Shown: positions 1 to 11,017, numbered from the stretch's first letter. The stretch: DNA of 64,000 nt from Bradyrhizobium diazoefficiens (GCF_018129965.1 NZ_JAFCKW010000021.1:1-64000); one strand, 5' to 3'. A program made the numbers and translations. Notes: a model not told the origin generated them from the letters alone.

Positions 1-1508
1 GTCAATGCGCAGAGCCAGGCGACGGCCAATCCGGCCGGCAACGATATCGTGGTCACCCTTGGCAACGATACGATCCATTCCGGAACCCTGAACACGCCGA
101 GCGGTTCGGCGACCTCGGGAGCGGTGTCGGTCGGCTTCTCCCCGGGCGGCCTCAACCAGCCATCCGCGACGGTGTTCGGCAACGTGACGGTTGTAAGCAA
201 CGCCCAGATCACCGCGGACAAGGGCGCCGGCATCAACGCCTATGACTGGGGCAAAGGCGACGTCTCCGTCACGACCGGGGTAACCTCGTCGATCACGGCG
301 GCTGCCGGCAACGGCATTCAAGCCAACGCCCTCAATGGCGGCAACGTATCCCTCACCAATGACGGGGTGATCAATTCGGGCGCGAACGGGCTCTCTGCCA
401 CCGCGAGCAATGGCAACGGCAATGTGAGTGTCGTCAATGCCGGTTCGCTCTCCGGCAAGACGGGCATCTTTGCGAAGTCGGTGGGGAGCGGCAACGTCAC
501 GGTCGAGAACGATGGTCAGATCGCGGCGACCAGTTTCTCCGGTATCAATGTCGTGCAGAACAACCCCGGCGCGACCGGTGGGACGACCATCACCAACACC
601 GGCACGGTGACGGGATCGGCGAGCAATTCCGCCATTGCGGTCAACGAGAACAATGTCGGCAGCGTCACGCTGAACAACAGCGGGACCATCGGCTCGGGAG
701 CTACAGGCTTTGCGCTCTATGAGAGCGGCGGCGATATCACGCTCAACAATACCGGCACGATCCTCGGCAATATCAATACCGGCAACGGCACCTTCAACAA
801 CAAGGCCGGTGGTATTTGGTCGGTAGGAACCTGGAGCGGACTGGGGACGGCCTCGACGACGGATGTGGCGGAGAGCAACACCATCAACAATGCCGGGACG
901 ATCAACCTGTCGGCCGGCGCCGTCATCACGGGCGCCAATGGCCTTGTCGTGACCAACACCGGGGTGATCGACAACCTGTCGGGATACGACATGATCACCG
1001 GTGCGGTGACCAACACCGGCACGATCGAGGTCATCGGTGGCACGCTCAATCTGTCGGGCGGTCTGAGCGGGACCGGCACGGTCAAAATCGACAATGGCGG
1101 CACGCTCGAACTCGCTGGCGCCTCGGCTCAGGCGATCACCTTCGCGGGCGGCAGCGACACGCTGCAGCTCGACAACGCGCTCGGCTTCAGCGGAACGATC
1201 GCCGCGACCGCGACCGGCGGCGGAACCTTTGCCATTACCGGCCTCGGCAACGTCATCACGACGAGCGGCGATGCCGTCGACCTCACGGCGTCGGGCGGAA
1301 GCGCGGGCACCCCCGCGACGCTCATAGAGACGCTCTCCGGCAATCTCACCGGTGCCGCCAGCGGCGTTGTGACGATCCAGAACGGCACGGGCGACGTCAC
1401 GGTCAGCACCAGCGGCATCGTCAACGGCGGCGCCGGCAACGGCATTCTCGCCGAGATCAGCGCGACCGGCAGCGGGAACATCAACCTCACCACGACCGGC
1501 TTCGTGAG
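1..1508. repeat. Perfect direct repeat, copy 1 (truncated by window edge)
   Basis: This stretch matches 5542-7049 with a constant offset of 5,541 bases. The first difference I see is base 1509 (c) against 7050 (t), after which the copies diverge quickly. All short ORFs in the other frames are also identical between copies, so synonymous sites are conserved too. The copy begins at the window edge, so the repeat probably extends upstream. Both copies lie in the same frame of the same gene. Confidence 0.9.
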
Positions 1509-4500
1509 CGGAGCGGGCGCCGGCAGTGTCGGTGTGCTCGCCGAGAATCTCGATGCGGCCAACAATGGGAACGTCTCGGTCGTCGCGACTGGCGGGGCGA
1601 GCGGGACCCAGAATGCGATCAGCGCTCTTACAAAGGGCAACGGCAACGTCTCCGTCGAGGCGGGAGGGGCGATCACCGCGACGGTCCAGTATGGCGTCCG
1701 TGCCGAGAATGATGGCACGGGTAGCGTCTCGGTCGTCACCGATCCCGGCACCATCATCAATTCCGGCGGCGAAGGGATCAGCGCTTTCAACAAGAACACA
1801 AGCGTGCCAATCGGAGCGAATAGCTCGGTCACGGTGACCGCGTACGGAACCATCAACTTTGGCCCGACCCTGAATCCCAGTGGCAGCGCTGCAAAGGGAA
1901 TCGATGCCGGTTATTTCGCGGGTAACGGCACCGCACATACCGGGGTCAACGGAACCGTTTTCGTCGACAATTTCGCCAACATTACCCAGACCAGCGGTAC
2001 GCAGGGCTATGGCATCAGCGCCTATAGCTACGGCAACGGCGATATTACCTTGAACGACGAAGCCGGGACCTCGGTCTCGGCCGCGCAGATCGGCATCGGT
2101 GCCTTCGCCTTGAGCGGAGGCAGTCAATTTTCCGGCGGCACCGCCAACGTGGTTGTCAACGTCGCCGACAATGCCACCATCACCGGTGGCTCGAGCTTCG
2201 GTATTCAGGCGTATAACACCGCGGTAGGCAATGTCAGCGTGACGACCGGGAACGGGGATGTCATCTCGGGGGGCAGCGATGGTATCGCGGCGATCGACGC
2301 GGCGTCGTCGATCTCGGGTGGGCACACCATCACGGTGAACGCCGGCGCGGATACGATCCACTCGACCACGCGTTACGGTATCAATGCCGGCTATACGCCC
2401 GGTGGCGCAGGCGCGATCTCCGGCAGCGTACACGGCGATGTATCCGTCACCAGCAATGCGACCATCACTTCGGCGCTGAACGGCATCAACGCCTTCAATT
2501 GGGGCACCGGCAACATCACGGTGGTCACTGGCCCAAGCTCCTCGATCGTCTCGTCGTCCAGCAATGGCATCGCAGCGAACGCCTTTGACGGTGGCAACGT
2601 GTCCGTCACGAATGGAGGGGTTGCCACGGGGACATCCGGACTGTTTGCCAAGGCAGTGGGTGCGGCCAATATCACGATCGAGAACGATGGAACGCTCACC
2701 GCGACCAGCTTCTCGGGCATCAGCGTCAACCAGAATGCCTCGAATGCGGTTGGTTCGACCACGATCAGCAATACCGGAACGGTTACAGGATCGGGATCTT
2801 CGGCCGCTATCTTCGTTGCCGAGAACGCATTCGGCACCGTCACGATCGACAATTCCGGAACGATTGGGCCGGGTGTCATCGATAGCTCTACAAGCGCCAT
2901 CGGGGTCAATGGTGCGAGCCAGGTCACGATCAACAACAGCGGCGAGATCAACGGCCACGTCGTGACCGGCGCGAATGGCGCGATCGGCGCCAACACCACC
3001 TTCAATAACACGGCGGGTGCGGTCTGGCAGACGAGCTTCTTCAACGACGACGGCACGCTGGTTGCGTCCGGTTCGACCATCACGGTCATCCAGCCGGGGA
3101 ACGGCGCCGTGATCGGCTATGCCGGCAACGGCACAATGACGCTGGAGGCGGGGGCAACGCTGACTGCAGATTTTCTCAACATCGGGCAGCTCATCGGAAG
3201 CTCCGGTACAGTCCTGGTTACCGGTTCTGGAACGACCGTGACCACCACGGCGGGCCAGTACCAGAACATTCTGGTCGGAAATGACGGATCGGCCTCGCTG
3301 ACGATTTCGGATCAGGCGGTCGTCACCACAACCGGCATGGAAGTCGGCGGCAACTATCAGCCCGGTGTCACCGACACGCTCCTGATCGACAATGCCACGC
3401 TCAACGTCGGTCAGGTATTGACTCTCGGCAACGCCGGGGCGGCGAACGTGACCGTAGAGAACGCAGGCGCCATTCACGCAGGCTTCCTCGGCCTGGCGCA
3501 GCAGCCCGGTAGTGGTGCGAATTTGACCGTGAGCGGGACCGGATCGCAGGTGACCGCCTCGTTCATGCAGCTCGGCACATCGGCGAACGTGAATGTCCTA
3601 AGTGGCGGTAGCGTCAGCATCGGCGGCCTCGACGATGAAGGTGCGATCCAGCTCATCGGTGGCATGCTCGATGTCGAAGGCGTGGTCGGCGGTACGGGAT
3701 CGATCACGTTGAGCAACGGCGCCACTCTGGTCCTTGCCGGCCCGACGTCACCTGCGCCGATATCGGTGACGAGCAACAGCAGCACACTGACGCTCTCGGC
3801 CGGTAACGATTCTGTGGTCATCGCCGGGGACGGCGACACGGTCAACAGCAGCGGTGCCGGAGATGTTCTTCAGTTGTCCGGCCACAATGACGTTGTGCTT
3901 CTGTCCGGCAGCAGCCAGACCGTCACCGTATCGGGCGGCAATGCCAGCAATGTCGCGGCAACGCTTGCGGCCGATGGCGCGACATTGAACTACACCGAGA
4001 CAGGAGGCGGCGGCACGATCAACATTGTCGGTGCCAACGACACTGCGACGCTGAACACCTTCAACGACGTCATCAACATTCTGGGTGCAAACGACATCGT
4101 CACTGAGCTCTCCGCAGGCAACACGATTAACGTTGTGGGAGACGGCGACATCGTCACGCTCGGCTCTTCCGAAACCGTCCTGATTTCGGGTGCGGGTGAT
4201 CAGGTGACCCTCGACCAGGGCGATACCGCAATTGTCACCGGGTCCAGCGCAACCGTGACTCTGGGGGGCGACGGCGTTACCCTCACACTCTCCGGTGTCG
4301 GCACGACGGTGGCGGGAGGTGACGGTAACAACACCATCATCGTCACGGACAATGCCACTTCTAACCTGTCGCTTGGTGGTGACAGCGTCAACGTCACGGG
4401 AACGAACGCCACGCTCGCCATCACGGGCGGAGCCAACGTCAATTTCTCGGCGTCGAACGCCACGCTCAGTCTCGGTGCCAATGGCGATACGATCACCGTC

Positions 4501-7500
4501 TCCGGATCCAACGACGTCCTCAACCTGACCGGCGCGAGTAACGTTATCGACGTCGCGGGCGGCAATGACACGGTCGTCTTGTCCGGCGGCTCCAATACGG
4601 TGGCCGCGGCAGCATCGATCACCGGCTCGGCCAATGGGCTTGCGGTCATCCAGAACGGCGCCGGCGGCGTCGTTGTGAATGCCTCGCAGCAGGTCACTGG
4701 ACAGGCGGGCAACGGCATTCTCGCAGAGGTGAGCGGTACAGGGACCGGGAATATTCTCGTAAGTGCCTCTGGCTTGGTGACCGGTACGGGTGCCGGGTCG
4801 GTGGGATTGCTTGCCGAGATCCTCAATTCTGCGGACAACGGCGATATCAACGTGACAGCGCTTGGCGGCGCCGCGGGTGGTGCCTTCGGCGTCGACCTGC
4901 TGACGCAAGGCAATGGCAATTTGAATCTGGAGGCCGCTGGCGCAATTTCAGCGGGAACAAATTACGGCATTCGAGTTCGAAGCTTCGGTACCGGCAGCGA
5001 AAACGTCACGACGGATGCCGGCGCGGTGGTGACCTCCGGCAGTACCGGACTGACGATCGTCAATGTCGACACGGCCATTCCGCAGGCCGCCAACAGCACG
5101 ATTACGCTGACCAACAATGCGACGATCCATTCGGGTGTGCTTTCCAATGTTGATGGCAGCGTGGCCGGCGGGATCTATATCGGTTATCGCGGCATTTCTC
5201 CTCCCGGCATCGCCGTTCCAGACACCGACGTCAACGGCACGGTCATTGTCAACAACAACGGCAATATCAATGCGTCCGCAGGCTACGGCATCGACGCCTA
5301 TAATTGGGGGAACGGCAACGTAACGCTGAACGAGGGTGCCAATACCTCGGTCTCCGGCGCCCTCTATGGCCTGGCGGCCTACGCGCTGAGCAAGGGCAGC
5401 GGGAGCGTCGCCGTCTCCGTCGGGGCCAATGCGGCCATTTCGGGTGGCTCGCTCTTCGGCATCCAGGCCTTCGTCAGTGGGGCCGGGGGCATCAATGTCA
5501 CGACCGGAGATGGCGACACGATCCAGGGCGGCAGTATCGCGGTCAATGCGCAGAGCCAGGCGACGGCCAATCCGGCCGGCAACGATATCGTGGTCACCCT
5601 TGGCAACGATACGATCCATTCCGGAACCCTGAACACGCCGAGCGGTTCGGCGACCTCGGGAGCGGTGTCGGTCGGCTTCTCCCCGGGCGGCCTCAACCAG
5701 CCATCCGCGACGGTGTTCGGCAACGTGACGGTTGTAAGCAACGCCCAGATCACCGCGGACAAGGGCGCCGGCATCAACGCCTATGACTGGGGCAAAGGCG
5801 ACGTCTCCGTCACGACCGGGGTAACCTCGTCGATCACGGCGGCTGCCGGCAACGGCATTCAAGCCAACGCCCTCAATGGCGGCAACGTATCCCTCACCAA
5901 TGACGGGGTGATCAATTCGGGCGCGAACGGGCTCTCTGCCACCGCGAGCAATGGCAACGGCAATGTGAGTGTCGTCAATGCCGGTTCGCTCTCCGGCAAG
6001 ACGGGCATCTTTGCGAAGTCGGTGGGGAGCGGCAACGTCACGGTCGAGAACGATGGTCAGATCGCGGCGACCAGTTTCTCCGGTATCAATGTCGTGCAGA
6101 ACAACCCCGGCGCGACCGGTGGGACGACCATCACCAACACCGGCACGGTGACGGGATCGGCGAGCAATTCCGCCATTGCGGTCAACGAGAACAATGTCGG
6201 CAGCGTCACGCTGAACAACAGCGGGACCATCGGCTCGGGAGCTACAGGCTTTGCGCTCTATGAGAGCGGCGGCGATATCACGCTCAACAATACCGGCACG
6301 ATCCTCGGCAATATCAATACCGGCAACGGCACCTTCAACAACAAGGCCGGTGGTATTTGGTCGGTAGGAACCTGGAGCGGACTGGGGACGGCCTCGACGA
6401 CGGATGTGGCGGAGAGCAACACCATCAACAATGCCGGGACGATCAACCTGTCGGCCGGCGCCGTCATCACGGGCGCCAATGGCCTTGTCGTGACCAACAC
6501 CGGGGTGATCGACAACCTGTCGGGATACGACATGATCACCGGTGCGGTGACCAACACCGGCACGATCGAGGTCATCGGTGGCACGCTCAATCTGTCGGGC
6601 GGTCTGAGCGGGACCGGCACGGTCAAAATCGACAATGGCGGCACGCTCGAACTCGCTGGCGCCTCGGCTCAGGCGATCACCTTCGCGGGCGGCAGCGACA
6701 CGCTGCAGCTCGACAACGCGCTCGGCTTCAGCGGAACGATCGCCGCGACCGCGACCGGCGGCGGAACCTTTGCCATTACCGGCCTCGGCAACGTCATCAC
6801 GACGAGCGGCGATGCCGTCGACCTCACGGCGTCGGGCGGAAGCGCGGGCACCCCCGCGACGCTCATAGAGACGCTCTCCGGCAATCTCACCGGTGCCGCC
6901 AGCGGCGTTGTGACGATCCAGAACGGCACGGGCGACGTCACGGTCAGCACCAGCGGCATCGTCAACGGCGGCGCCGGCAACGGCATTCTCGCCGAGATCA
7001 GCGCGACCGGCAGCGGGAACATCAACCTCACCACGACCGGCTTCGTGAGTGGAGCGGGCACCGGCAATGTCGGCGTGCTCGCCGAGAATCTCGATGCCGC
7101 CAACAATGGGAACGTCTCGGTCACCGAGCTTGGCGGTGTGAGCGGGAGTCAGCACGGCATCAGGGCCGTGACGCTGGGCAACGGCAATGTTGTGATCGAG
7201 GCGGCTGGCCCAATAACGGCCGGAACACAATTCGGGCTTCGGGCCGAGAGTTCCGGCAGCGGAAACATTTCTGTGGTCACGGATGCCGGCAGTTCGGTCT
7301 CCTCCGGAGGATCCGGCATCAATCTCGTGAACCTGGCCACGGCGATCGCGAGTTCAGCCAACAGCCAGATCACACTCATTAACAATGCGACGGTCGCCTC
7401 GGGGACAACGGTGAACCCGAGCGGCTCGCAAGCCATCGGCGTCGTCGCCGGCTATTTCGGCGCCAACGCCACTGCCAACACGAGTATCAATGGCACCGTG

Positions 7501-9999
7501 CTCGTCACCAACAATGCCAACGTCACCGCAGCGGCAGGCTATGGCGTCCAAGGGTACACTTACGGCAACGGCAATGTCACGGTCAACGAAGGCGCCGGAA
7601 CGTCGGTCTCCGGGCTGCAATATGCCATCGGCGCCTATCAGAACAGCAAGGGCAGCGGCGACGTTGCCGTCACGGTCGGCTCGAATGTCACTCTGGCGAC
7701 AACGGGGACGACGGCGGGCAACGCATTTTTTGCAATCCAGGCTTTCAGCAACGCGGTCGGGAATGTCGGTGTCACGACCGCCGATGGCGATACGATTACG
7801 GCGGCCAGCATCGCCATCAATGCCCAGAGCCAGGCAATCTCGGATCCATCAAGCAGCAGCGTTTCGATCGTCCTTGGCAACGATTTCATCCATTCGGGGT
7901 CATTGTTGAGCCCGAGCAATTCGCTGCCTGGGGCTGTCTCGGCGGGCTACAATCCCAACGGCACGAACACCGTCAGCAACACTGTGCACGGCAACGTCTC
8001 GGTTCAGAGCAACGCGACGATCGTCGCCGACAAGGCCGCCGGCATCAACGCCTATAATTATGGCACTGGCAATATCTCGGTCACGACAGGGGCCACTTCG
8101 TCGATCACGGCGCTGACGCCTATCACGATTGGAAGTACGACGACCCAGGCCAACGGCATCAATGCCAATGCGCTCAATGGCGGTAATGTCAGTATCATCA
8201 ACGGCGGCAGCATCCATGCTGCGACCGGCATCAACGCCTCGGCGAATAAATCCGGCAGTATCACGATCGAGAACGACGGTCAGATTACCGCGGCGACGTT
8301 CTCCGGCATCAATGTCACGCAAAATAGCGCAGGTTCGACCGGATCGACCACGATCACCAACACCGGCACGGTCGTCGGTGCGGCCAATCACTCGTCTATC
8401 AATGTCAACGAGAATGCGTCCGGCATCGTCACGATCAACAACTCCGGAATTATTGGCAACACTGCGGCTGCGGGAACGAGCCAGGCTATTTTCGACAATG
8501 GTGGCGCTCTCTTGGTCAACAACAACGGCCAGATCGAGGGCAGCATCAGCACGAGCAATACCGGCGCTTTCGGCGGTACGCTTGACAATAATGCCGGAGC
8601 CATCTGGCAGGCCGGCTTTATCGACGACGAAGGAACGATCGTCGCATCGGGTGCGGGGTCGACGATCACGATCATAGGCGCTTCGAACGGCATCAGTGTC
8701 GCCAACACCGCGACCGGAAGTCTGACGGTCGCGGCCGATGCCACGGTGACGACCGGCTATTTGAATGTCGGCGCAAACGTCGGCAGCCTTGGCACGGTGA
8801 CAATCACTGGCGCAGGGACCTCCCTTAATGCCGCCTCCTACATCAATGACGGCTTGCATGGTTCCGCGTCCTTGACGATCGCAGACCACGCGGTCGTCAC
8901 CGCCAACAGCATGGATGTTGCCAACTATTATGCGGCCGGCGTGACCGACAAGCTCGATATCAACAACGCGACCCTGAACGTCGGGCAATATTTGACGATC
9001 GGCGATGCCGGGACTGGCAACGCTACGGTAGAGAACGGCGGTAGCGTCACGGCGGCATTCCTCACCCTCGCCAATCAAGCGGGCAGCACGGGCTCGCTGT
9101 CGGTCGATGGAGCCGGTTCGCTTGTCACGGCCACATCATTCCTGACCATGGGCTTCTCAGGTGGTTCAGCCAACCTGACCGTCACCCATGGTGGTGCCGT
9201 CGATGTTGGAACCGACGCCTCCACCATCGCCAGCGCAGTCCATGTCGGTGGCCTGGATGCGCTCCAGGGGAGTGGGACCATCAACGGAAACGTCGTCAAC
9301 GATGGCAACGTCACGGCCACGGGCGGAACACTGGATATCAATGGGGCGGTGACAGGATCCGGAGTTTTCAGCATAGCGGCGGGTGCTCATCTGGAATTCG
9401 CCGGGTCAGTCGCCAACAGCGACAACATCACGTTCCAGACCCAGAGCGGTTCGTTGATCCTTGATCACTCCGCGGCGTTCCAGGCAACGATCTCCGGCTT
9501 TACCGGTGACGGCACGCTGGCTGGATCGGATCAGATCGACCTGAGGGACATCAACTACAATTCCGGCGCGTTCACCGAGAACTACGATTCCATCAACAAC
9601 GTGCTCCACGTGTCGGATGGCACCAACGCCGCGGCGATCCATCTGGCTGGGACGTATCAGGAGGCCAACTTTAAATTTGTCAGTGATGGGCAGGGCGGCA
9701 CGATTGTTTTCGATCCGCCGGTTCCGAGCGGCCCATATGTCCAAAACCCCAGCGGCCATTCCTTAAATCTCTCCGACGGATTCCTGTTCAATTCCAGCGA
9801 AGCGGGCGGCGGCGCAGCGTCTTCAATCCTGCAGCGTGATTTAGGCGACGCTCACGCTGGGCCAGTGCCGAGTCTCGTGCAGCTCGTTGCATCTTATGTC
9901 GATGGTTCAATCGGCGTCGATAAGCTCTCGGGCACAGATATTGCTCTTGTGGAAAAACTACATCAGGTCGATCATTATGATTTCCTCTTGGTCCATTGA
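1..9999 (+). CDS. Giant beta-strand-repeat surface/secreted protein (5' end outside window)
   Basis: The frame is open from the first base, so this is the C-terminal 3,332 residues of a larger protein; the true start lies upstream. Composition is dominated by G, N, T, S, A and V, in strand-turn rhythms such as GNGNVSV, TITNTGTV and GTINLSAG, typical of beta-solenoid adhesins and filamentous exoproteins. Supermodules restart near bases 50, 2335, 5590 and 7870 with an xTIHS-like motif followed by GINAYxWG and NALNGGNVS-type strands. Codons at about 3790-4620 form a different block with an RTX-like D-x-V-x-L-S-G rhythm but no clear GGxGxDxxx nonapeptides. The tail (about 9530-9720) has a DLRDINYN / FxSDGQGGT segment that I associate with large secreted alphaproteobacterial proteins. 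No C-terminal autotransporter barrel is present, so type I export is more likely than type V. Cysteine is essentially absent. Function (adhesion or biofilm) is inferred from architecture only. Confidence 0.85.
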   Translation, partial: VNAQSQATANPAGNDIVVTLGNDTIHSGTLNTPSGSATSGAVSVGFSPGGLNQPSATVFGNVTVVSNAQITADKGAGINAYDWGKGDVSVTTGVTSSITAAAGNGIQANALNGGNVSLTNDGVINSGANGLSATASNGNGNVSVVNAGSLSGKTGIFAKSVGSGNVTVENDGQIAATSFSGINVVQNNPGATGGTTITNTGTVTGSASNSAIAVNENNVGSVTLNNSGTIGSGATGFALYESGGDITLNNTGTILGNINTGNGTFNNKAGGIWSVGTWSGLGTASTTDVAESNTINNAGTINLSAGAVITGANGLVVTNTGVIDNLSGYDMITGAVTNTGTIEVIGGTLNLSGGLSGTGTVKIDNGGTLELAGASAQAITFAGGSDTLQLDNALGFSGTIAATATGGGTFAITGLGNVITTSGDAVDLTASGGSAGTPATLIETLSGNLTGAASGVVTIQNGTGDVTVSTSGIVNGGAGNGILAEISATGSGNINLTTTGFVSGAGAGSVGVLAENLDAANNGNVSVVATGGASGTQNAISALTKGNGNVSVEAGGAITATVQYGVRAENDGTGSVSVVTDPGTIINSGGEGISAFNKNTSVPIGANSSVTVTAYGTINFGPTLNPSGSAAKGIDAGYFAGNGTAHTGVNGTVFVDNFANITQTSGTQGYGISAYSYGNGDITLNDEAGTSVSAAQIGIGAFALSGGSQFSGGTANVVVNVADNATITGGSSFGIQAYNTAVGNVSVTTGNGDVISGGSDGIAAIDAASSISGGHTITVNAGADTIHSTTRYGINAGYTPGGAGAISGSVHGDVSVTSNATITSALNGINAFNWGTGNITVVTGPSSSIVSSSSNGIAANAFDGGNVSVTNGGVATGTSGLFAKAVGAANITIENDGTLTATSFSGISVNQNASNAVGSTTISNTGTVTGSGSSAAIFVAENAFGTVTIDNSGTIGPGVIDSSTSAIGVNGASQVTINNSGEINGHVVTGANGAIGANTTFNNTAGAVWQTSFFNDDGTLVASGSTITVIQPGNGAVIGYAGNGTMTLEAGATLTADFLNIGQLIGSSGTVLVTGSGTTVTTTAGQYQNILVGNDGSASLTISDQAVVTTTGMEVGGNYQPGVTDTLLIDNATLNVGQVLTLGNAGAANVTVENAGAIHAGFLGLAQQPGSGANLTVSGTGSQVTASFMQLGTSANVNVLSGGSVSIGGLDDEGAIQLIGGMLDVEGVVGGTGSITLSNGATLVLAGPTSPAPISVTSNSSTLTLSAGNDSVVIAGDGDTVNSSGAGDVLQLSGHNDVVLLSGSSQTVTVSGGNASNVAATLAADGATLNYTETGGGGTINIVGANDTATLNTFNDVINILGANDIVTELSAGNTINVVGDGDIVTLGSSETVLISGAGDQVTLDQGDTAIVTGSSATVTLGGDGVTLTLSGVGTTVAGGDGNNTIIVTDNATSNLSLGGDSVNVTGTNATLAITGGANVNFSASNATLSLGANGDTITVSGSNDVLNLTGASNVIDVAGGNDTVVLSGGSNTVAAAASITGSANGLAVIQNGAGGVVVNASQQVTGQAGNGILAEVSGTGTGNILVSASGLVTGTGAGSVGLLAEILNSADNGDINVTALGGAAGGAFGVDLLTQGNGNLNLEAAGAISAGTNYGIRVRSFGTGSENVTTDAGAVVTSGSTGLTIVNVDTAIPQAANSTITLTNNATIHSGVLSNVDGSVAGGIYIGYRGISPPGIAVPDTDVNGTVIVNNNGNINASAGYGIDAYNWGNGNVTLNEGANTSVSGALYGLAAYALSKGSGSVAVSVGANAAISGGSLFGIQAFVSGAGGINVTTGDGDTIQGGSIAVNAQSQATANPAGNDIVVTLGNDTIHSGTLNTPSGSATSGAVSVGFSPGGLNQPSATVFGNVTVVSNAQITADKGAGINAYDWGKGDVSVTTGVTSSITAAAGNGIQANALNGGNVSLTNDGVINSGANGLSATASNGNGNVSVVNAGSLSGKTGIFAKSVGSGNVTVENDGQIAATSFSGINVVQNNPGATGGTTITNTGTVTGSASNSAIAVNENNVGSVTLNNSGTIGSGATGFALYESGGDITLNNTGTILGNINTGNGTFNNKAGGIWSVGTWSGLGTASTTDVAESNTINNAGTINLSAGAVITGANGLVVTNTGVIDNLSGYDMITGAVTNTGTIEVIGGTLNLSGGLSGTGTVKIDNGGTLELAGASAQAITFAGGSDTLQLDNALGFSGTIAATATGGGTFAITGLGNVITTSGDAVDLTASGGSAGTPATLIETLSGNLTGAASGVVTIQNGTGDVTVSTSGIVNGGAGNGILAEISATGSGNINLTTTGFVSGAGTGNVGVLAENLDAANNGNVSVTELGGVSGSQHGIRAVTLGNGNVVIEAAGPITAGTQFGLRAESSGSGNISVVTDAGSSVSSGGSGINLVNLATAIASSANSQITLINNATVASGTTVNPSGSQAIGVVAGYFGANATANTSINGTVLVTNNANVTAAAGYGVQGYTYGNGNVTVNEGAGTSVSGLQYAIGAYQNSKGSGDVAVTVGSNVTLATTGTTAGNAFFAIQAFSNAVGNVGVTTADGDTITAASIAINAQSQAISDPSSSSVSIVLGNDFIHSGSLLSPSNSLPGAVSAGYNPNGTNTVSNTVHGNVSVQSNATIVADKAAGINAYNYGTGNISVTTGATSSITALTPITIGSTTTQANGINANALNGGNVSIINGGSIHAATGINASANKSGSITIENDGQITAATFSGINVTQNSAGSTGSTTITNTGTVVGAANHSSINVNENASGIVTINNSGIIGNTAAAGTSQAIFDNGGALLVNNNGQIEGSISTSNTGAFGGTLDNNAGAIWQAGFIDDEGTIVASGAGSTITIIGASNGISVANTATGSLTVAADATVTTGYLNVGANVGSLGTVTITGAGTSLNAASYINDGLHGSASLTIADHAVVTANSMDVANYYAAGVTDKLDINNATLNVGQYLTIGDAGTGNATVENGGSVTAAFLTLANQAGSTGSLSVDGAGSLVTATSFLTMGFSGGSANLTVTHGGAVDVGTDASTIASAVHVGGLDALQGSGTINGNVVNDGNVTATGGTLDINGAVTGSGVFSIAAGAHLEFAGSVANSDNITFQTQSGSLILDHSAAFQATISGFTGDGTLAGSDQIDLRDINYNSGAFTENYDSINNVLHVSDGTNAAAIHLAGTYQEANFKFVSDGQGGTIVFDPPVPSGPYVQNPSGHSLNLSDGFLFNSSEAGGGAASSILQRDLGDAHAGPVPSLVQLVASYVDGSIGVDKLSGTDIALVEKLHQVDHYDFLLVH
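5542..7049. repeat. Perfect direct repeat, copy 2
   Basis: This is the second copy of the 1,508-base identical stretch, in frame inside the giant gene. The other supermodules (starting near 2335 and 7870) are clearly homologous but diverged. This pair is therefore a recent duplication or gene-conversion event rather than part of the old repeat expansion. Recombination between the copies would remove or add 5,541 bp (1,847 codons) without shifting the frame. Confidence 0.9.
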
Positions 10000-10028
10000 A
10001 TCTGTCTAGCGGATGAGCTCCCGCCGCC

Positions 10029-11017
10029 TCATTCGATCACCTCGTCAGCAAGCGCGAGCAACGTGGGTGGCACATTGATGCCAAGACGTTTTGCGGTGCC
10101 TGCGTTGATGACCAATGTGAACTTGCTCGCCTGTTCGATCGGAAGGTCTCCGGGCTTCTCTCCGCCAAGAATTTTCGCGGCGTATATCCCGGCGCGTCGG
10201 AAGTCATCGAGCAGGTCAGCCGAATAAGACATCAGCAGGCCCGCACGCCCCCAGTCAGGATATGTCCCCAGCGTCGGCTTGCCGGAGGCCATAACGAACG
10301 GCAGCACCTTCGCCATGTTATTGTAGAACAGCGTATCGCCGGAGACATAAAACGCGTCCGCATCTGCGCTCTGGCTGGATGCAACGGCGCTTCGATATCG
10401 TTCAGGCCCCGGATGGTGTGGTCAAGGATTTCGAAACCCAAATGCCCGGCTACGACTCGTAACGCACTGAGTTCAGCATTTGCCAATATCGACGTTGCGG
10501 TCCCGATGAAGCCGAGCCGTCTCAAACCCGGCACGATCTCCTTGAACAGTCCCATACGCTTTTGGGTCAGGGCCTGCTCGCCACCAATTGCATTCATCAC
10601 ATTGCCGGTGGTGTTTCCGCCGGGGTGAACGTAGCTCTCTGCAAAACCTGCCTTGATCGGATCGGCGGAATACGACGTGAACACCAGCGGCAAATCGGGA
10701 ACCGTTGTGTGGACCGCAACGGCCGCCGCCGCCGACGCAATGACGACGCGCGGTTTCAGCGCGGCCAGTTCCAACGCGAGTCCCGGGAGCCGATCGAAAA
10801 CACCATCGGCAAAGCGCACTGCGAAAGCGTAGTTCACACCCTCGGTGATGCCTGCCTCCAACAGTCCCTTGCGTATCGCGTCAAGCCTCGGCTTCGCAAG
10901 GTCCGCCGTCCCCGGAACGAGCACAGCGACAAGCGGCAGGCCTCTTTGGGCGAACCCAGGCAGTGGAAGAGCAATGGTCGCCAGACCAGACAATTTGAGA
11001 AATTCCCGTCGTGTCAT
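10029..11017 (-). pseudogene. ABC_sub_bind (PF04392) substrate-binding protein, frameshifted
   Basis: The N-terminal part (start 11017, MTRREFLKLSG) has a Tat-like/Sec signal and a normal periplasmic-binding fold as far as LNDIEAP. Near base 10380 the frame shifts. The old frame turns arginine-rich and ends at 10232, while the family sequence continues one frame over (ADAFYVSGDTLFYNN, then PFVMASGKPTLGTYP) to the conserved end ALADEVIE at 10029. A single indel around 10370-10390 explains this. The start codon overlaps the stop of the neighbouring intact paralogue by four bases (ATGA), so the pair was translationally coupled. A sequencing indel is the alternative to true decay. Confidence 0.8.

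Noticed and set aside
4948..7230. Long antisense frame (760 codons) opposite the giant repeat gene
   Set aside because: It is Arg/Asp/Gly-rich with no family features, and it mirrors the codon pattern of the repeat gene; a shadow of GC-rich coding on the other strand.
1..9999. Tandem short repeats suggestive of a CRISPR array
   Set aside because: The repeats are protein-level strand motifs in one open frame, with no constant direct repeat and unique spacers of fixed length.
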